Of a stretch of DNA of 6,564 nucleotides, positions 5,156 to 6,564 are shown in pieces (the stretch's first letter is position 1; each line of letters starts with the position of its first letter). The position numbers and the translations under genes were made by a program. The DNA is from Treponema sp. Lineage in GTDB: Bacteria > Spirochaetota > Spirochaetia > Treponematales > Breznakiellaceae. A model generated the notes under the pieces. It saw nothing but the letters and a program-made list of their open reading frames with translations, was not told the origin of the DNA and did not search any database. Where the stretch lies: positions 1 to 6,564 of the forward strand of contig JAIRXN010000123.1 in NCBI GenBank assembly GCA_031268245.1, written 5' to 3'.

Positions 5156-6564
5156 TTAGTTACCGCTGCCGGAAAAGAAGAGTTGACTATACGTAAGAAT
5201 AAAATTGTCTTCCAGTTTGCCACTGTTCATGAAGAACGAATGGATATTCTGACTTATAATACTGCTCATCCAGTAACTCTTGTAGGCTTCCTGAATGTAA
5301 CCTGTATTGATTTCATCCGCGGCCTTCTCTTCCAGCGGATAGAGCACCACAATCCTGGAACCGAGAGACAGAGGCTGGGAAGCTGTCTGCAGAGGAGTAG
5401 AAAACGCTGTTTTCCAGAAATTTTCATTTGAGGAAGCTCCGGAAAGATTCTCAACGGAAAAAGAAGAGAGAGAGGTGAATAATCCTGCATCCCCGTAGTT
5501 GACAGGCAGCGGGCCGAACTCATTCATCTCAAGGCCCCATTTTTCCGCGGCCGCGTAAAAATCGTCCTCCCCGGCATCGGCAATGAAGCGTTCCGCTTCC
5601 GCTATTGTCCAGTCTTCTATGCGGCTCCGTTCAAAAATATCAATATAGCTGCGGATCTTCTGCAGGATTGATGAATCGTCCGTGTCCGCCCGGCGGGGTT
5701 CCTCTTCCGCCCGGAAGAATGACCAGCTCTTCTCCCCGGTCTTGATGACGCCGCTATAGGCGCCCCGTTCCAGCTTGAGGAGCGTTTCCCGATCCGCGGC
5801 TTCGGGAGCCTCGGTATCCAGTTCCCAGGCGAGTTTTATGCCCATGTCGCCGCCTTTGTCCGCATAGCTGTCCGTAGAATGTTCTCTGGCGGCATCCTCA
5901 AAAGTTGAACTTCCCTCCTGAATAGTGCGGAGAATCCCGGCGGCCTCCCGTTCACCGGAAGTAACGGTAATTCTGGAAAGGTGGCTTACCCGGAATTTAT
6001 CCGCATTGGCATCCCCGTAGGCCTTGACCTCAGAGTCAGGATAGGCCGCAAGGAAAAAGGTAACCATATAAAAAGACCGTTCCGGAGAAGACATGAGGCC
6101 GATAAACCCGGTTTCCCCGGTTGAAACCCGCAAGCCCCCCAGATCGCTGCGGTAATGCTCTTCGGCAATGGAATTCTGAACATCCCGCCAGAGACTGAGG
6201 CGGCTGGTATCGTCCATGCCGCGGTAGAGGGCAGGTGAGAACCGGCCGTTTTCCTGGAACTGGGGAAGCTCCGCCACTCTCCGGTCTACCACCGCAGGAG
6301 GCGCCTTGTACCCGATTTCTTCCATGGTTTCCAGGATAGCCGTATGGACAACAGCCCCTTCAAAGGCCTGCCTCCAAATCTGAAAATTCTCCGAATCGGT
6401 GATCTCCTGTCCCATAGTCTGATAGTAGCGGATATAGTTTGCGTAAACCTGGGCAAAGTAGTTATTGGGCACATAAGCTATGGGCTTTTTGTTGTATCTG
6501 CCGAAAGTTAGATCCGCCTGAGCGCCCATGGCCTCCGGCACAAAGGCGGGAACCAGAACAAAGG
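5156..6564 (-). CDS. PpiD/SurA-like parvulin peptidyl-prolyl isomerase, 5' end outside the window
   Basis: This is a periplasmic folding factor: a SurA-N/PpiD-type chaperone region plus a parvulin (rotamase) domain. The frame stays open to the right edge, so the N-terminus is missing. The seven residues visible before the first possible GTG (6539-6541) read FVLVPAF, probably the end of a membrane anchor or signal helix. That GTG has no ribosome site, so I do not accept it as the start. Counting from it, residues about 25-135 are the chaperone-like N domain (QENGRFSPALYRGM). About 185-285 is the parvulin domain, with the conserved FEDAAREHSTDSYADKGGDMG block. Residues 310-440 may hold a second degenerate domain (FGPLPVNYG). 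At least 468 residues are present, ending SGSGN. It is the first gene seen of the minus-strand set, with the Maf start 14 nt downstream. The catalytic residues are divergent, so it may act mainly as a chaperone. Confidence 0.85.
   Translation of the reverse strand, partial: FVLVPAFVPEAMGAQADLTFGRYNKKPIAYVPNNYFAQVYANYIRYYQTMGQEITDSENFQIWRQAFEGAVVHTAILETMEEIGYKAPPAVVDRRVAELPQFQENGRFSPALYRGMDDTSRLSLWRDVQNSIAEEHYRSDLGGLRVSTGETGFIGLMSSPERSFYMVTFFLAAYPDSEVKAYGDANADKFRVSHLSRITVTSGEREAAGILRTIQEGSSTFEDAAREHSTDSYADKGGDMGIKLAWELDTEAPEAADRETLLKLERGAYSGVIKTGEKSWSFFRAEEEPRRADTDDSSILQKIRSYIDIFERSRIEDWTIAEAERFIADAGEDDFYAAAEKWGLEMNEFGPLPVNYGDAGLFTSLSSFSVENLSGASSNENFWKTAFSTPLQTASQPLSLGSRIVVLYPLEEKAADEINTGYIQEAYKSYWMSSIISQNIHSFFMNSGKLEDNFILTYSQLFFSGSGN

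Overview
The window looks like chromosomal DNA from a spirochaete, most likely a higher-GC Treponema such as the termite-gut type. The best evidence is the tmRNA at the left edge. Its encoded tag reads ANNDSYDYALAA, which closely matches the tags I remember for Treponema species (from memory, not searched). A treponeme also fits a flagellin-type Maf glycosyltransferase next to a chemotaxis receptor-like protein, and the moderately GC-rich, spirochaete-like coding style.

Layout, left to right. Bases 14-359 (minus) are a complete ssrA (tmRNA) gene. Bases 360-665 hold no convincing gene. This stretch contains four strong inverted repeats, a consensus DnaA-box 9-mer and a near-consensus sigma-70 promoter whose -10 box touches the next start codon. 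Bases 666-1646 (plus) encode a 326-residue soluble protein of unknown function. The rest of the window, 1660-6564, is one tightly packed minus-strand gene set. In order of transcription (right to left) it contains a membrane-anchored PpiD/SurA-like parvulin whose 5' end lies outside the window, a Maf-type (DUF115/MptE-like) motility-associated glycosyltransferase, a dCMP deaminase, and a methyl-accepting chemotaxis protein with no sensor domain. The gaps are 14 nt, about 51 nt and a 4-nt GTGA overlap, so a single transcript is likely.

How they fit together: the parvulin (secreted protein folding), the Maf protein (flagellin glycosylation) and the receptor-like signalling protein (chemotaxis) all fit motility and envelope assembly in a spirochaete with periplasmic flagella. 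The dCMP deaminase (dUMP supply for dTMP synthesis) is the odd one out. The plus-strand unknown gene converges on the receptor gene with only 13 nt between stop codons.

I see no clear new defence, mobile or biosynthetic system. The most unusual parts are the hairpin-dense spacer upstream of ssrA, the possibly leaderless unknown gene, the sensorless receptor coupled to a nucleotide enzyme, and a 36-bp tandem duplication in the Maf gene.
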